Positions 1-9,291 of a DNA stretch of 64,000 bases are shown piece after piece. This DNA comes from Aliivibrio sp. 1S175 (lineage in GTDB: Bacteria > Pseudomonadota > Gammaproteobacteria > Enterobacterales > Vibrionaceae). The translations under genes were made by a program, and so were the position numbers. The stretch lies in NCBI RefSeq assembly GCF_001690985.1, contig NZ_MAJS01000035.1, forward strand, positions 109,529 through 173,528. The letters run 5' to 3'. The notes beneath the pieces are model-generated. The model saw nothing but the letters and a program-made list of their open reading frames with translations, searched no databases and was not told the origin of the DNA. Position 1 is the stretch's first letter, and each line of letters begins with the position of its first letter.

Positions 1-204
1 CTTAACTAATTGGTTATTTGTGTGATTAACTGCAACTACTCGACCAGACACTTCTGGTGATATTTGAACAACAAATCCTTGCACCTTACTTTGGGTCGTT
101 AACGGCGTTAATCTATCTGCCATCACTAAATAGGCAGTAACGATTAAAAATAATACGATTAGGATACGCATCCATTGTTTGAATTTTTGCTCTGCAGCTT
201 GCAT
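1..204 (-). CDS. HlyD-family membrane fusion protein, 5' part
   Basis: This is the first 68 codons of a gene that runs off the left edge of the window. The start is the ATG at 202-204 on the minus strand. The visible protein has a short cytoplasmic tail, one hydrophobic segment (about residues 12-29), then a beta-rich stretch containing VQISPEVSGRVVAVN, the classic start of the lipoyl-like half of EmrA/AaeA/YibH-type periplasmic adaptors. Such proteins link an inner-membrane efflux permease to an outer-membrane channel. It is divergent from the LysR gene at 500, an arrangement typical of regulated small-aromatic or drug exporters. The substrate cannot be told from this fragment. Confidence 0.8.
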   Translation of the reverse strand, partial: MQAAEQKFKQWMRILIVLFLIVTAYLVMADRLTPLTTQSKVQGFVVQISPEVSGRVVAVNHTNNQLVK

Positions 205-499
205 AGAAGTTCTCAATAAAGTCAAAGTTTCCGTGATCTGGTTCTCATACCATTCTGGATAAGTAGTTGTTCAGATAATTGCGCAGGAAAAATTGATTAG
301 AGCAAGGCATAAATTACAGTAACTAGTGGTTCTAATTACACCTAATTTTTGCAATAGAAAGGTATAACGCAGATATAATCGATTTTAACAAGCAAGAATG
401 ATCAAATACTTATGTAGATTGGTATCATTATAGTGCGTGATTTCATTCCGAATAGATGGCAAAATAGCCCACATATGACCTATTAACAGGACAATAGAG
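205..499. promoter_or_regulatory. Divergent promoter region, HlyD-type gene / LysR gene
   Basis: This 295-bp AT-rich stretch lies between two divergent genes and must hold both promoters and, by analogy with other LysR systems, the regulator's binding sites. I could not pick a single convincing LysR box or -35/-10 pair. I see no additional ORF or RNA gene in it. Confidence 0.45.
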
Positions 500-1381
500 A
501 TGAGCAACCAGCCAGAAAGCACCGTTTCATTTGATGATATTTACCTATTTGTTCTTATTGTTAGGCATAAAGGCATTAGCTCTGCCGCACAATTTGCAGG
601 ATTACAGCGCTCAAAAGTCAGCCGTCGACTGCAAGAATTAGAAAAAGCACTTGGCCATCAATTACTCATCAGAACGACAAGAGCGATTGAATTAACCCAG
701 CAAGGGAGATGGCTGTATGAGCAAACCTCTAACCCAATCAATACCTTAGTGGATGCGAGCCGACTAATGAAGGATCATCACTTAACACCAAGAGGCAGAT
801 TAAAGGTGGCTATCCCACCAGCTCTTGGAATGACCGAGATTTTCTCCCAGTTAATTGAACAGTATATGAAGGAATTTCCAGAGGTTAAATTAGAGATTGA
901 GCATCATGTTCAATCGTTGGATCTTCGTCGTAAAAATATTGATCTACAAATTCTACCTAGCTATATCGAACCTTTGCATGATGACTATATTCAGCAACGC
1001 TTAATTCAAATTCCTTATAGTATGGTTGCCTCTGCAGAGTATTTAGCGCTTAATGGCAATCCTGATAATGTGGCTCAGTTAAATGACTTTCATCTGCTCG
1101 CCAGTCGCTATAATAAAAGCTTACTTCCTCAAGGGATTGATTATCAATTATTTAGTGATGATCTAAATCTGCTTCAACGATTAGCACTGTCAGGTAAAGG
1201 CATTGCCCTTCTGCCTTCGATCTTAATTGAAGATAAAATCAAAAATGGCCAACTCATTGAGGTCTTACCAAGAACCTCATTTACTGATTTAACCATTACT
1301 TTGGTTTACCCAACACCAAGCTACTTACCTGAAAAAACGCGAGCGATGGTAACGTTATTTAGAGAAACGTTTTCTAATTAA
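500..1381 (+). CDS. LysR-family transcriptional regulator
   Basis: 293 residues, the usual LysR length. The N-terminal winged helix-turn-helix spans about residues 10-70 (sequence around SSAAQFAGLQRSKVSRRLQE followed by LGHQLLIRTTR), and a substrate-binding-type effector domain fills about 90-290. An in-frame ATG at 500 follows an AGGA-like ribosome site. It reads away from the HlyD-family gene at 1-204, so the most likely target is that exporter operon, as for AaeR-type regulators; this is inferred from position only. The effector is unknown. Confidence 0.88.
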   Translation: MSNQPESTVSFDDIYLFVLIVRHKGISSAAQFAGLQRSKVSRRLQELEKALGHQLLIRTTRAIELTQQGRWLYEQTSNPINTLVDASRLMKDHHLTPRGRLKVAIPPALGMTEIFSQLIEQYMKEFPEVKLEIEHHVQSLDLRRKNIDLQILPSYIEPLHDDYIQQRLIQIPYSMVASAEYLALNGNPDNVAQLNDFHLLASRYNKSLLPQGIDYQLFSDDLNLLQRLALSGKGIALLPSILIEDKIKNGQLIEVLPRTSFTDLTITLVYPTPSYLPEKTRAMVTLFRETFSN

Positions 1382-1390
1382 CGCCAACAA

Positions 1391-1422
1391 AAAAGCCAAC
1401 ATCATAAAAGATATTGGCTTTT
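1391..1422. terminator. Bidirectional terminator between the LysR gene and bioD
   Basis: Inverted repeat AAAAGCCAA ... TTGGCTTTT (1391-1399 and 1414-1422) with A-runs on one side and T-runs on the other, placed between two convergent genes. It should work in both directions. Confidence 0.8.
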
Positions 1423-1466
1423 GCATTTATTTTTCTTGTTCTTAACTGTGTTTATAGCAATAGAAG

Positions 1467-2147
1467 TTAGCTTCCTAACACATCTAGATTAATATATTTA
1501 CCCATATTTTTACGCTTAACACTTGGCATGTATGGGATTTCGCCTAATTTTGGCGCAGGCATTTTATCTTCTAACATCGCGATAATCTCAGCGTAATGCT
1601 CAGTACCTGGGTTTACTCGGTTTGCAACCCAACCAATAATCTCTAACCCATCCTGTTGAATCGCTTCTGCCGTTAACATCGCGTGGCTCAAACAACCTAA
1701 TTTAATACCAACAACTAATACAACTGGCAATTTTTCTTGTTTTACCCAAGTAGACAAACAATCGTCTTTAGAGACTGGAACACGCCAACCGCCAGCGCCT
1801 TCCACTAATACTACATCTGACTTCGCTTTTAACGCAGCTAAACCTTGAGACAGTACAGAGTAATCAATGACTACGCCTTCCGCTTCCGCTGCAATATGAG
1901 GTGATGAAGGCAATAATAATGCATACGGGTTTACTTCTTCGTAGCTTAATTCAACATTGGCAACAGAGCGTAAATGGATTGCATCAGAGTTTTGAACGCC
2001 TTCACCTTTGTCTTCAGATCCTGCGGCAACAGGTTTATATGCGGCTGTATTTAGCCCCTTCATATTTAAAGCGTCTAAAATAGCTTTAGAAGAGACGGTT
2101 TTACCTACATCGGTATCTGTACCTGCAACAAAAAATGCATCAATCAT
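1467..2147 (-). CDS. bioD: Dethiobiotin synthetase
   Basis: 226 residues. ATP-dependent ring closure of 7,8-diaminopelargonate to dethiobiotin, the penultimate step of biotin synthesis, in the cytoplasm. The P-loop variant GTDTDVGKT is at residues 9-17, and [10 protein letters not shown] (about 115-124) is the second conserved BioD motif. It is the last gene of bioBFCD and overlaps the end of bioC by 8 nt, suggesting translational coupling. Length and motifs match the enterobacterial enzyme. Confidence 0.95.
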   Translation of the reverse strand: MIDAFFVAGTDTDVGKTVSSKAILDALNMKGLNTAAYKPVAAGSEDKGEGVQNSDAIHLRSVANVELSYEEVNPYALLLPSSPHIAAEAEGVVIDYSVLSQGLAALKAKSDVVLVEGAGGWRVPVSKDDCLSTWVKQEKLPVVLVVGIKLGCLSHAMLTAEAIQQDGLEIIGWVANRVNPGTEHYAEIIAMLEDKMPAPKLGEIPYMPSVKRKNMGKYINLDVLGS

Positions 2148-2961
2148 TACTTATAACTCCAAAGCCTACCTGATAAGTAGCAGGTAACTTATTAAATTCA
2201 TTCTTAAAAACTTGATACGCTTCTTCTACTGCTAATAGCTTTTCTTTACTCAATAAACCTGAGTGGCGACCATTAGATAAATGCGTTGCTCCAATTCCTT
2301 TTAAATCTTTCATTAAAGCAAGAGCAGAAGAATACGTCATCTCGACTGGCGTGCAGTCTAGTGTAAACTTGTTACATTCAGATTGCGCTAACGCAAGGTT
2401 TACCATAGATGAGGTAATAAAATCGTTAACATGTTGATATAAATCAACCTTTGACCACGCTTTTTTCAACTCAAATAGTGAGCCATCTAACAAAGTTGAA
2501 AATATAACCTTGCTTTTGTTATGGGTAATTCGATTCATTTCACGTAAAGGTACGGATAAATCCTGACACCACTGCAGTGCTAAACTAGAAATAACCACAT
2601 CAAATTCATTATTGATAAAGGGTAAATGCTCTGCATCACCTTGCACATAAGATATGTTCAACTCACCACAGCGCTCTTTGGCTTTATCTAACATTGATTG
2701 AGACAGATCAAACGCCACCACTGTTGCACCGCGCTTTAACAGTTGCTCACTGCAATAACCCGTTCCACAACCTACATCGACGATACGCTGCCCTGATAGG
2801 TCTTGAGGTAAGTAAGATAATAAGGTATCCGCCACCTGACGTTGAAATTCAGCAGAGCGGTCATACGTATTCGCGGCTTTACTAAAGGCTGCTTGAATGG
2901 CTTGTTTCTCTTGGCTTGGTGTCCAATGTGAGGTTTCTATGGCGACTGCTTGATTAACCAT
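2140..2961 (-). CDS. bioC: Malonyl-ACP O-methyltransferase
   Basis: 273 residues. SAM-dependent methylation of malonyl-ACP, which disguises the carboxyl group so that fatty-acid enzymes can build the pimeloyl chain. SAM motif I is [14 protein letters not shown] (about residues 61-74), followed by the acidic loop residue in VVAFDLS and [13 protein letters not shown] further on, as in E. coli BioC. The ATG is preceded by AGGATGATG. It sits 6 nt after bioF and overlaps bioD. No bioH is seen in this window. Confidence 0.94.
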   Translation of the reverse strand: MVNQAVAIETSHWTPSQEKQAIQAAFSKAANTYDRSAEFQRQVADTLLSYLPQDLSGQRIVDVGCGTGYCSEQLLKRGATVVAFDLSQSMLDKAKERCGELNISYVQGDAEHLPFINNEFDVVISSLALQWCQDLSVPLREMNRITHNKSKVIFSTLLDGSLFELKKAWSKVDLYQHVNDFITSSMVNLALAQSECNKFTLDCTPVEMTYSSALALMKDLKGIGATHLSNGRHSGLLSKEKLLAVEEAYQVFKNEFNKLPATYQVGFGVISND

Positions 2962-2967
2962 AACTCA

Positions 2968-4119
2968 TCATCCTAATTTTATTATTGCTTGCGTTAATTG
3001 AGTAATATCTTGTATCGAATGGTTAGCACTTAATGTCACTCTTAATCGTGCCGTTCCTGTTGGTACCGTTGGAGGGCGAATCGCTGTTGTCCATAAACCT
3101 TGTGCTTTTAATTTATCTGACATGCCAATTGCCGCGTCCGCTTCGCCGATAATAATCGGCTTTATCGGCGTCTCTGTTTTCACCGCTCCTGAAAAACCAG
3201 TCAATTCTGATTCAAATTGTTGATTTAATTCTTTGAGTTTTTCACGTCGCCATTCTTGTTGTTGGATCATCAATAAGGCATGAGATAACGCATGAGCTTG
3301 AGCTGGAGGCATTGCTGTTGAATAGACATGATGACGAGCAAATTGTGCGAGGTAATCACCAGATTCGTGATTACACAAAACCGCAGCGCCAGATAGACCA
3401 AACCCTTTACCAAACGTGACGACTAAAATATCTGGTGTTACTCGATAAAAATCACAACAACCTCGGCCATTATTGCTTAACACGCCACACCCATGGGCAT
3501 CGTCCACCATTAACCACGCATTTTTATCTTTGGTTACTTTAGCAATATCTGAAAGTGGTGATAAATCTCCATCCATACTAAAAACCCCTTCAGTCACAAC
3601 TAAAGAAGGTGAATCATCACAAGCGTCTAATAATTTAGTTAAGTGAGCAATATCATTGTGTTTGAAGCGTTTCATGGTCGCAGGTGAGAACATTCCCGCT
3701 TCCATTAATGAAGCGTGGTTGAATTTATCTTGTAACAACGTATCGCCTTTTTCTAATAATGAAAAAAGCACCGCTTGATTGGCACTAAAACCTGAATTAA
3801 ACAGTAATGCACAATCAAACCCAAGCCATTCAGCCAGTTGAGATTCCAAATTGGCATGCGGTTTTGAATAACCCGTCACTAATGGTGAAGCACCACTGCC
3901 ACTGCCATATAAAGATAACCCTTGTTGCCATGCTTGAGTTAGTTCTTTGCTGCCTGCAAGGCCAAGGTAATCATTACCCGAAAAGTTAATGTAGGATTTA
4001 CCATCCACCACTAACCTTGATTGATTACCTTGCTCTATTACTCTTCGAGAACGAGTTAGCCCCGCTTGCCTACGTTGGGTAAGCGCGGAGCTAATACGTT
4101 GATTAAACGCTTGCTTCAT
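2968..4119 (-). CDS. bioF: 8-amino-7-oxononanoate synthase
   Basis: 383 residues from the ATG at 4117-4119 ([11 protein letters not shown]...). An ATG-independent extension to 4164 exists but lies inside bioB and lacks family similarity. It is a PLP enzyme that condenses pimeloyl thioester with L-alanine. Visible motifs are [10 protein letters not shown] near the start, [10 protein letters not shown] (PLP-contact Asp) and [14 protein letters not shown], where the Lys forms the PLP Schiff base. The gene overlaps the 3' end of bioB by 17 nt, as is common in compact bio operons. Confidence 0.95.
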   Translation of the reverse strand: MKQAFNQRISSALTQRRQAGLTRSRRVIEQGNQSRLVVDGKSYINFSGNDYLGLAGSKELTQAWQQGLSLYGSGSGASPLVTGYSKPHANLESQLAEWLGFDCALLFNSGFSANQAVLFSLLEKGDTLLQDKFNHASLMEAGMFSPATMKRFKHNDIAHLTKLLDACDDSPSLVVTEGVFSMDGDLSPLSDIAKVTKDKNAWLMVDDAHGCGVLSNNGRGCCDFYRVTPDILVVTFGKGFGLSGAAVLCNHESGDYLAQFARHHVYSTAMPPAQAHALSHALLMIQQQEWRREKLKELNQQFESELTGFSGAVKTETPIKPIIIGEADAAIGMSDKLKAQGLWTTAIRPPTVPTGTARLRVTLSANHSIQDITQLTQAIIKLG

Positions 4120-5155
4120 AAAATAAATCGTCTTTTTCAGGACGAGAAGCGACACGTTCAGCAACGCGATCTAATAATTCGTGTTCTTGAACCACATCTG
4201 GTTTCTGCGCTACTTGTTGACTATTCACACCCAGTTTTTTAAACAGTTGCATATCACTGTCTTCATCTGGATTTGGGGTAGTCAGCAACTTACAACCATA
4301 AAATACAGAGTTTGCACCCGCCATAAAGCATAGCGTTTGCATCTGCTCATTCATGCTTTCACGACCCGCAGATAAACGAACTGCAGATTCTGGCATCATG
4401 ATACGCGCAACCGCAATCAGACGGATGAAATCAAATGGGTCGACATCTTCTGCGTCTTCTAGCGGTGTACCTTTCACTTTCACTAACATGTTCACAGGAA
4501 CTGATTCTGGATGTTGAGGAAGGTTCGCTAGTTCAACAAACAGACCCGCACGATCACTGTCACTTTCGCCCATACCGATAATGCCGCCAGAACAAATCTT
4601 CATTCCTGCATCGCGAACATGAGATAACGTGTCTAAACGATCTTGATACGTACGAGTCGTAATGATGTTGCCGTAAAATTCTGGCGAAGTATCTAGGTTG
4701 TGGTTGTAGTAATCTAAGCCCGCACCCGATAATTCACCTGCTTGATCTGAAGTGATCATGCCTAGCGTCATGCATGTTTCAAGGCCCATTTCTTTCACGC
4801 CTTTAATCATATCAAGAAGATATGGCATATCACGCTCTTTTGGATTTTTCCACGCTGCACCCATACAAAAACGAGTCGAACCTGAGTTTTTCGCTTTCTG
4901 AGCTGCATCAAGTACGCTTTCTACTTCCATCAAGCGTTCACGATCAACATCTGTACGATAATGAGCACTTTGAGGGCAATACTTACAGTCTTCAGGGCAG
5001 GCACCTGTTTTAATTGATAGCAAGGTACTGACTTGTACATAATTCGCTTGTTGGTGTTTTCGATGCACTAATTGAGCCTCAAAAACTAAATCCATGAACG
5101 GCATATCCATCAATTCTTGTACTTCGGCGACTGTCCAGTTATGTCTCACTTCCAC
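4103..5155 (-). CDS. bioB: Biotin synthase
   Basis: 350 residues from a GTG start at 5153-5155 with AAGGA about 8 nt upstream. It is a radical-SAM enzyme inserting sulfur into dethiobiotin. The radical-SAM cluster motif is [13 protein letters not shown] (C-x3-C-x2-C, about residues 52-64). [21 protein letters not shown] and [12 protein letters not shown] are the conserved blocks that bind the second, sacrificed [2Fe-2S] cluster and substrate. It is the first gene of bioBFCD, transcribed away from bioA across the BirA operator. Confidence 0.97.
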   Translation of the reverse strand: MEVRHNWTVAEVQELMDMPFMDLVFEAQLVHRKHQQANYVQVSTLLSIKTGACPEDCKYCPQSAHYRTDVDRERLMEVESVLDAAQKAKNSGSTRFCMGAAWKNPKERDMPYLLDMIKGVKEMGLETCMTLGMITSDQAGELSGAGLDYYNHNLDTSPEFYGNIITTRTYQDRLDTLSHVRDAGMKICSGGIIGMGESDSDRAGLFVELANLPQHPESVPVNMLVKVKGTPLEDAEDVDPFDFIRLIAVARIMMPESAVRLSAGRESMNEQMQTLCFMAGANSVFYGCKLLTTPNPDEDSDMQLFKKLGVNSQQVAQKPDVVQEHELLDRVAERVASRPEKDDLFYEASV

Positions 5156-5270
5156 GTGTAAATTCCTTCCATTAACATGCTATAACCATTGCTATTACTA
5201 ACATCCGACCACTTTCTATTGTGGTTTTAGCTTATATTTATACTTGGCTAGTCTACGGTTAAACGATACA

Positions 5271-5303
5271 CTGTCAACCTTAATGAAAAGATTAAGTTTA
5301 CAA
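5271..5303. promoter_or_regulatory. BirA (biotin repressor) operator
   Basis: Left half CTGTCAACC (5271-5279), a spacer of exactly 15 nt, then right half AGTTTACAA (5295-5303). The BirA consensus known from E. coli and other gamma-proteobacteria is TTGTAAACC-N15-GGTTTACAA; the two halves match at 7 of 9 and 8 of 9 positions. It lies between the divergent bioB (start 5155) and bioA (start 5315), where biotinoyl-AMP-loaded BirA is expected to shut off both directions. birA itself is not in the window. Confidence 0.88.
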
Positions 5304-5314
5304 CCGGTGAATTA

Positions 5315-6595
5315 ATGAACAGTAACGTCGATTTGGATTTTGACCGTCAGCACATTTGGCATCCCTACACATCTACTATTAACCCGCTCTCTTGCTATCC
5401 TGTTACCCATGCTAATGGCGTACATCTCTATTTAGAGGATGGTCAAGAGTTGGTCGATGGAATGTCTTCTTGGTGGTCTACCATTCATGGTTACTGTCAT
5501 CCTCATCTAAATCAAGCCATTAAAGATCAAACCGATAAAATGGCCCATGTGATGTTTGGTGGCATTACTCATCAGCCTGCGGTCGATTTATGTAAAAAAT
5601 TAGTTGAACTAAGCCCTTCTCGATTAGAGCAAGTCTTTTTAGCTGATTCAGGCTCAGTAGCGGTTGAAGTTAGTTTAAAAATGGCTCTGCAATATTGGCA
5701 CGCAAAAGGTCAACCTCGCTCTAAATTTGTCACTGTTCGACATGGTTATCATGGTGATACCTTTGCCGCGATGTCTGTCACCGATCCTGATAATTCAATG
5801 CACGGTTTATATAAAGGTTTTTTACCTGAACACCTGTTTGTTGAATCTCCGGATAGCCGTTTTGGTGGTGAATGGAACCCTGCTGATATTATTCCTTTAG
5901 AAAAGATGCTGGCAGAACGCCACGAAGAGATCGCTGCCATGATCCTTGAACCAATTGTTCAGGGCGCTGGCGGAATGCGCTTGTATCACCCTCAATATTT
6001 AAAAGAAGTGCGCCGTTTGTGTGATGAATATGGCTTATTGCTAATTTTGGATGAGATTGCGACTGGTTTTGGTCGAACAGGAAAATTGTTTGCTTGTGAG
6101 CATGCCGACATTGAACCTGACATCATGTGTATTGGTAAAGCGCTTACTGGTGGTTACATGACATTATCTGCAACTCTCACCAGTAAAATTGTCGCTGATA
6201 CTGTATGCAGTGGAGACGCCGGATGCTTTATGCATGGACCAACTTTTATGGGAAATCCATTGGCCTGTGCTGTCGCTAATGCGAGTCTAGAATTAATTCA
6301 ACAGAATCATTGGCAGACTCAAACTAAACAGATTGAAACTTGTTTTTCAGAATTACTGCCACAGCTTAAAAAATACGATGTGGTTGCAGATGTGCGTTGG
6401 TTAGGAGCTATTGGTGTGGTGGAATTAACGACACCGGTCAATATGGAAAAGATCCAAGCGCATTTTGTTAAACAAGGGGTTTGGATACGTCCATTTGGCA
6501 AGCTGATCTATATGATGCCACCATTTATTTCACAACCAGAGCATATTACCAAACTAGTAAAGGCCATTGATAGCGCGTTATGTGAGTTGTTTTAA
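5315..6595 (+). CDS. bioA: Adenosylmethionine-8-amino-7-oxononanoate aminotransferase
   Basis: 426 residues. Class-III PLP aminotransferase making 7,8-diaminopelargonate with SAM as amino donor. The N-terminal block [11 protein letters not shown] and [12 protein letters not shown] are BioA-specific. [21 protein letters not shown] holds the PLP-contact Asp, and [11 protein letters not shown] carries the Schiff-base Lys. The ATG sits just after the BirA operator, behind GGTGA. It is divergent from bioBFCD and forms its own transcription unit, closed by the hairpin at 6627. Confidence 0.96.
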   Translation: MNSNVDLDFDRQHIWHPYTSTINPLSCYPVTHANGVHLYLEDGQELVDGMSSWWSTIHGYCHPHLNQAIKDQTDKMAHVMFGGITHQPAVDLCKKLVELSPSRLEQVFLADSGSVAVEVSLKMALQYWHAKGQPRSKFVTVRHGYHGDTFAAMSVTDPDNSMHGLYKGFLPEHLFVESPDSRFGGEWNPADIIPLEKMLAERHEEIAAMILEPIVQGAGGMRLYHPQYLKEVRRLCDEYGLLLILDEIATGFGRTGKLFACEHADIEPDIMCIGKALTGGYMTLSATLTSKIVADTVCSGDAGCFMHGPTFMGNPLACAVANASLELIQQNHWQTQTKQIETCFSELLPQLKKYDVVADVRWLGAIGVVELTTPVNMEKIQAHFVKQGVWIRPFGKLIYMMPPFISQPEHITKLVKAIDSALCELF

Positions 6596-6626
6596 CTCAC
6601 ATAACAGGCCTTTATCTATAAGCACA

Positions 6627-6659
6627 AAAAAGCCGATACATTTAAATATATCGGCTTTT
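6627..6659. terminator. Terminator after bioA
   Basis: AAAAGCCGATA (6627-6637) pairs with TATCGGCTTTT (6649-6659), with T-rich flanks on both sides. It lies between the convergent bioA and the small membrane-protein gene at 6686, so probably acts in both directions. Confidence 0.85.
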
Positions 6660-6685
6660 ATTTTAGCTACAATTCTAAATAGCTA

Positions 6686-6895
6686 TTATTTCTTCTTGGC
6701 TTCATTAGTAAAATCATCTTCTACTAACTTATAAATAATGAAGATAGCTAACTCTAACAATGCCGTTAGCACTAAACTCATGATGACATAGCGCTCACTA
6801 AAAATACCAATGCCGTGTAGCACGGTTGATTGAATCACAAACGCACCAACCACACCTAAAATCAATAACTGTAAAAACTTGATGAACTTCAGCAT
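6686..6895 (-). CDS. Small two-helix membrane protein
   Basis: 69 residues with two hydrophobic helices (about 8-25 and 36-57) and a charged, Lys-ending C-terminus (TNEAKKK). I do not recognise a named family. It stands alone between bioA and rimJ, with a 130-bp gap to the latter. The AAGGAATTT in front of the ATG, the regular two-helix topology and the correct placement before a terminator support a real gene. Function unknown. Confidence 0.65.
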   Translation of the reverse strand: MLKFIKFLQLLILGVVGAFVIQSTVLHGIGIFSERYVIMSLVLTALLELAIFIIYKLVEDDFTNEAKKK

Positions 6896-7026
6896 TTAAA
6901 TTCCTTCTTTATCATTATCTTAAAATAATTGAAATTAACTTACATAGATTACACTAAACTTAGTACATCTCTATGGTTAACTTTTCCAATTTTCTCATTT
7001 TTTCTTACTTTTATGACGAAATACGA

Positions 7027-7584
7027 TTATTCAGCCTTCCAAGCCCTATTCACTTTTGATGTAAGAATATGATCTTCCCACGCTCCATTAATGAACAAAT
7101 AATCTTTTGCCTTACCTTCTTTCTCAAAACCAAGGGCAGATAATACCTTGCCACTTTTTTCATTATGGGGAATATAAGCCGCCATAATTCGGTGAAGTTT
7201 TTGTACTGAAAACATCCAATCTACCGTCTTTTTTACTGCTCGTTGCATAATGCCATTTCCTTGGTATTTCTCATCCAAAGAGTACCCAAGATGAGAAGCA
7301 TGAAAAGGAAAACGAGTAATATTACTGTAGCTCACCGTGCCAATAATTTGATTTTTTTGGTTATCAAAAACAACAAAATAAAACGCCAAATTATGCTTAT
7401 GTAATTCAACTAACTGCAATAAACGCTGTTTCCACCCCTCTGGTGTAAAAAAAGCATTCGCACGTTTTGGTTCCCATGGCTCTAAATGATGGCGATTACG
7501 CATAAAATAATTCGCAATCATCACTGAATCTGTACTTTTAATTAAACGAACTTGGTAATGGTCAAAATCAAAATGCACATCCAT
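7027..7584 (-). CDS. rimJ: RimJ-type ribosomal-protein alanine N-acetyltransferase
   Basis: 185 residues, GNAT fold. RimJ/RimL-like blocks are HHLEPWEPKR near the N-terminus, NQIIGTVSYSNI (beta4) and GYSLDEKYQGNGIMQRAVKK (the acetyl-CoA pyrophosphate loop, here Q-G-N-G-I rather than the strict Q/R-x-x-G-x-G/A), then YIPHNEKSGKVLSALGFEKEG. RimJ acetylates the N-terminal Ala of ribosomal protein S5; related enzymes act on other proteins or small molecules. It follows tyrR by only 11 nt, so is probably cotranscribed. A strong GGGAGAA precedes the ATG. Confidence 0.78.
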   Translation of the reverse strand: MDVHFDFDHYQVRLIKSTDSVMIANYFMRNRHHLEPWEPKRANAFFTPEGWKQRLLQLVELHKHNLAFYFVVFDNQKNQIIGTVSYSNITRFPFHASHLGYSLDEKYQGNGIMQRAVKKTVDWMFSVQKLHRIMAAYIPHNEKSGKVLSALGFEKEGKAKDYLFINGAWEDHILTSKVNRAWKAE

Positions 7585-7595
7585 GTTATTTCTCC

Positions 7596-9140
7596 CTACT
7601 TCTTACCAATACCGTAATCACGTAACTTATTCGCAATAGCGGTGTGCGAAACCCCTAAGCGCTTCGCTAATTTACGGCTTGATGGGAACTCACTGTACAA
7701 TCCAGAAAGTATGTTTGACTCGTATGACTTCATGATCTCATCTAATGTCCCATCAGTATTAATATTTATAATATTAGTACTACTATCCGCAGTTGGCAGC
7801 ATAAAGTGAGAAGTATTCAATTGATTCCTATCCATTTGCGTCAATGCTTTTAACGTAGAACTTCTTAGCTGACGTACATTACCAGGCCATGAATAACTGC
7901 GTAAATAATCATGCACATCCTCAGAGATCGAAGGCTTAACAATATTTAATTCTTTGCATAGTTGAGCAACGAAAAACTCGAATAATGTTGCTACATCTGA
8001 TGGACGTTCACGTAATGGTGGAATTTCTAAAAACAATACATTTAAGCGGTAGTAAAGGTCCTCACGGAAAAGGCCTTGTTCAACTAAATCTAGAAGTTCT
8101 TTTTTACTTGCACCAATAATCCCCACATCAACGTGAATTTCTTTTTCTTCACCGACACGACGAAAGTTACCATCTTGAATAAAACGCAATAATTTTATTT
8201 GCAGAAGCGGACTCATTTCACTGATTTCATCAAAGAAGACCGTGCCGCCGTCCGCTTGTTCAATGATCCCTTTTTTGCCTTCTGGCATATTAGGGAATGC
8301 ACCCGAAGCATAACCAAACAATTCAGTTTCAGCGACATCATCTGGCATCGCTGCACAGTTAACTACCATAAAAGCTTTGCCTGAACGAATCGACGCAGTG
8401 TGACACGCACGCGCTAACATTTCTTTGCCCGTACCAGTTTCACCTTGGATCAGTAAAGATTGATCAATATCCGACAGCTTTTTAGCTTGGGATATTAATT
8501 TTTTGTATTTAGTGGATGATCCAACAAAATGTTCAAACCCAATATTAGAGGGCTCTAACAAAAATGGACGAACTCGTTGCGATTCAATTGACGGTTTAAT
8601 AATGACAACCGCGCTGGCTAAAATAGAGGCATTATCATCATCCGTAATATAAACAGGCATGATTTCCATGAGGTAATTCATGCCTTCAATTACCATTGAT
8701 TCTCGCTGGCGAATACGTGAATTCTCGAGCCAATCAATAACATTAAAATTAGATAATAATAAGCTCGCTGGTTGCCCAATCAAGGTCTCTTTATCTAAAT
8801 CAAATAAAGAAGCAACGGCCTGATTCGCATTGTCTATTTTTCCTTTCAAGCTAATAGAAAAAACAGGATCAGGAAGTGTACTTAATACCGCTAGTAATTC
8901 AGTATTGCGACGCTCACTTGGTAGGAATGGGATTTTACGAACATCCATTACGCCTTCAATTCGACGAATTTTTGCCATTAATAGACTAAACTCATCAAAC
9001 TCTACTTCTGGAAAGTTAAGGTAGATTAACCCTGTTTTTTCTATTTCAATGTCTCTCAAATCGATGTTTTGAGAAGCCAAAATATCAAGTAATTCACGGG
9101 TTAGTCCTAATCGATCTTTACATTGTACTTCAAGACGCAC
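7596..9140 (-). CDS. tyrR: TyrR, regulator of aromatic amino acid metabolism
   Basis: 514 residues from the GTG at 9138-9140, chosen because AAGGAAG lies 5 nt upstream and the N-terminus then begins (M)RLEVQCKDRLGLTREL like known TyrR. A longer reading from a GTG at 9170 has no ribosome site. Domains: ACT (about 1-75), PAS (80-190), AAA+ ATPase (205-430, Walker A GETGTGKE, Walker B region GGTVFFDEISEMS), and Fis-like HTH at the C-terminus (RKLAKRLGVSHTAIANKLRDYG). The sigma54-contacting GAFTGA loop is replaced by GAFPNM, in line with TyrR working with sigma70. It should respond to Tyr, Phe and Trp. Confidence 0.93.
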   Translation of the reverse strand: MRLEVQCKDRLGLTRELLDILASQNIDLRDIEIEKTGLIYLNFPEVEFDEFSLLMAKIRRIEGVMDVRKIPFLPSERRNTELLAVLSTLPDPVFSISLKGKIDNANQAVASLFDLDKETLIGQPASLLLSNFNVIDWLENSRIRQRESMVIEGMNYLMEIMPVYITDDDNASILASAVVIIKPSIESQRVRPFLLEPSNIGFEHFVGSSTKYKKLISQAKKLSDIDQSLLIQGETGTGKEMLARACHTASIRSGKAFMVVNCAAMPDDVAETELFGYASGAFPNMPEGKKGIIEQADGGTVFFDEISEMSPLLQIKLLRFIQDGNFRRVGEEKEIHVDVGIIGASKKELLDLVEQGLFREDLYYRLNVLFLEIPPLRERPSDVATLFEFFVAQLCKELNIVKPSISEDVHDYLRSYSWPGNVRQLRSSTLKALTQMDRNQLNTSHFMLPTADSSTNIININTDGTLDEIMKSYESNILSGLYSEFPSSRKLAKRLGVSHTAIANKLRDYGIGKK

Positions 9141-9164
9141 AAATACTTCCTTAACTAAGATGGG

Positions 9165-9182
9165 TGTCACAATATGTTTACA
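9165..9182 (-). promoter_or_regulatory. Possible TyrR box in the tyrR promoter
   Basis: Read on the minus strand it is TGTAAA-N6-GTGACA, against the TyrR box consensus TGTAAA-N6-TTTACA. The first half is perfect, the second matches 4 of 6, and the invariant G and C 14 nt apart are kept. It sits 25 bp upstream of the tyrR start, which would fit the autoregulation known for E. coli tyrR. It is a weak site and could be chance. Confidence 0.4.
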
Positions 9183-9221
9183 GGCAGTTTGCGCGAGTAA
9201 AAAAAAAGAGTCAAGCTGAAG

Positions 9222-9249
9222 TGAACCAAATAGAGAGTTAATTCGTTTA
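9222..9249 (+). promoter_or_regulatory. Candidate RpoE/ChrR-type (ECF) promoter of ybgA-phrB
   Basis: TGAACC (9222-9227), a 16-nt spacer, then CGTTTA (9244-9249). This differs at two of twelve positions from the TGATCC-N16-CGTATA found upstream of the ECF sigma gene in this window (28693-28720), and keeps the preceding G. It lies 42 nt upstream of the preferred ybgA ATG. Photolyase genes are known members of RpoE-ChrR regulons in other bacteria, so the match is meaningful, but the site is weaker than the other two. Confidence 0.55.
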
Positions 9250-9291
9250 ATTAGCTATTGATAATAAAAATAAGCAATGGAGTGTCAAATC

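Noticed and set aside
9141-9170. 10-residue N-terminal extension of TyrR
   Set aside because: The start at 9170 lacks a ribosome site, whereas the GTG at 9140 has AAGGAAG and gives the conserved RLEV start.
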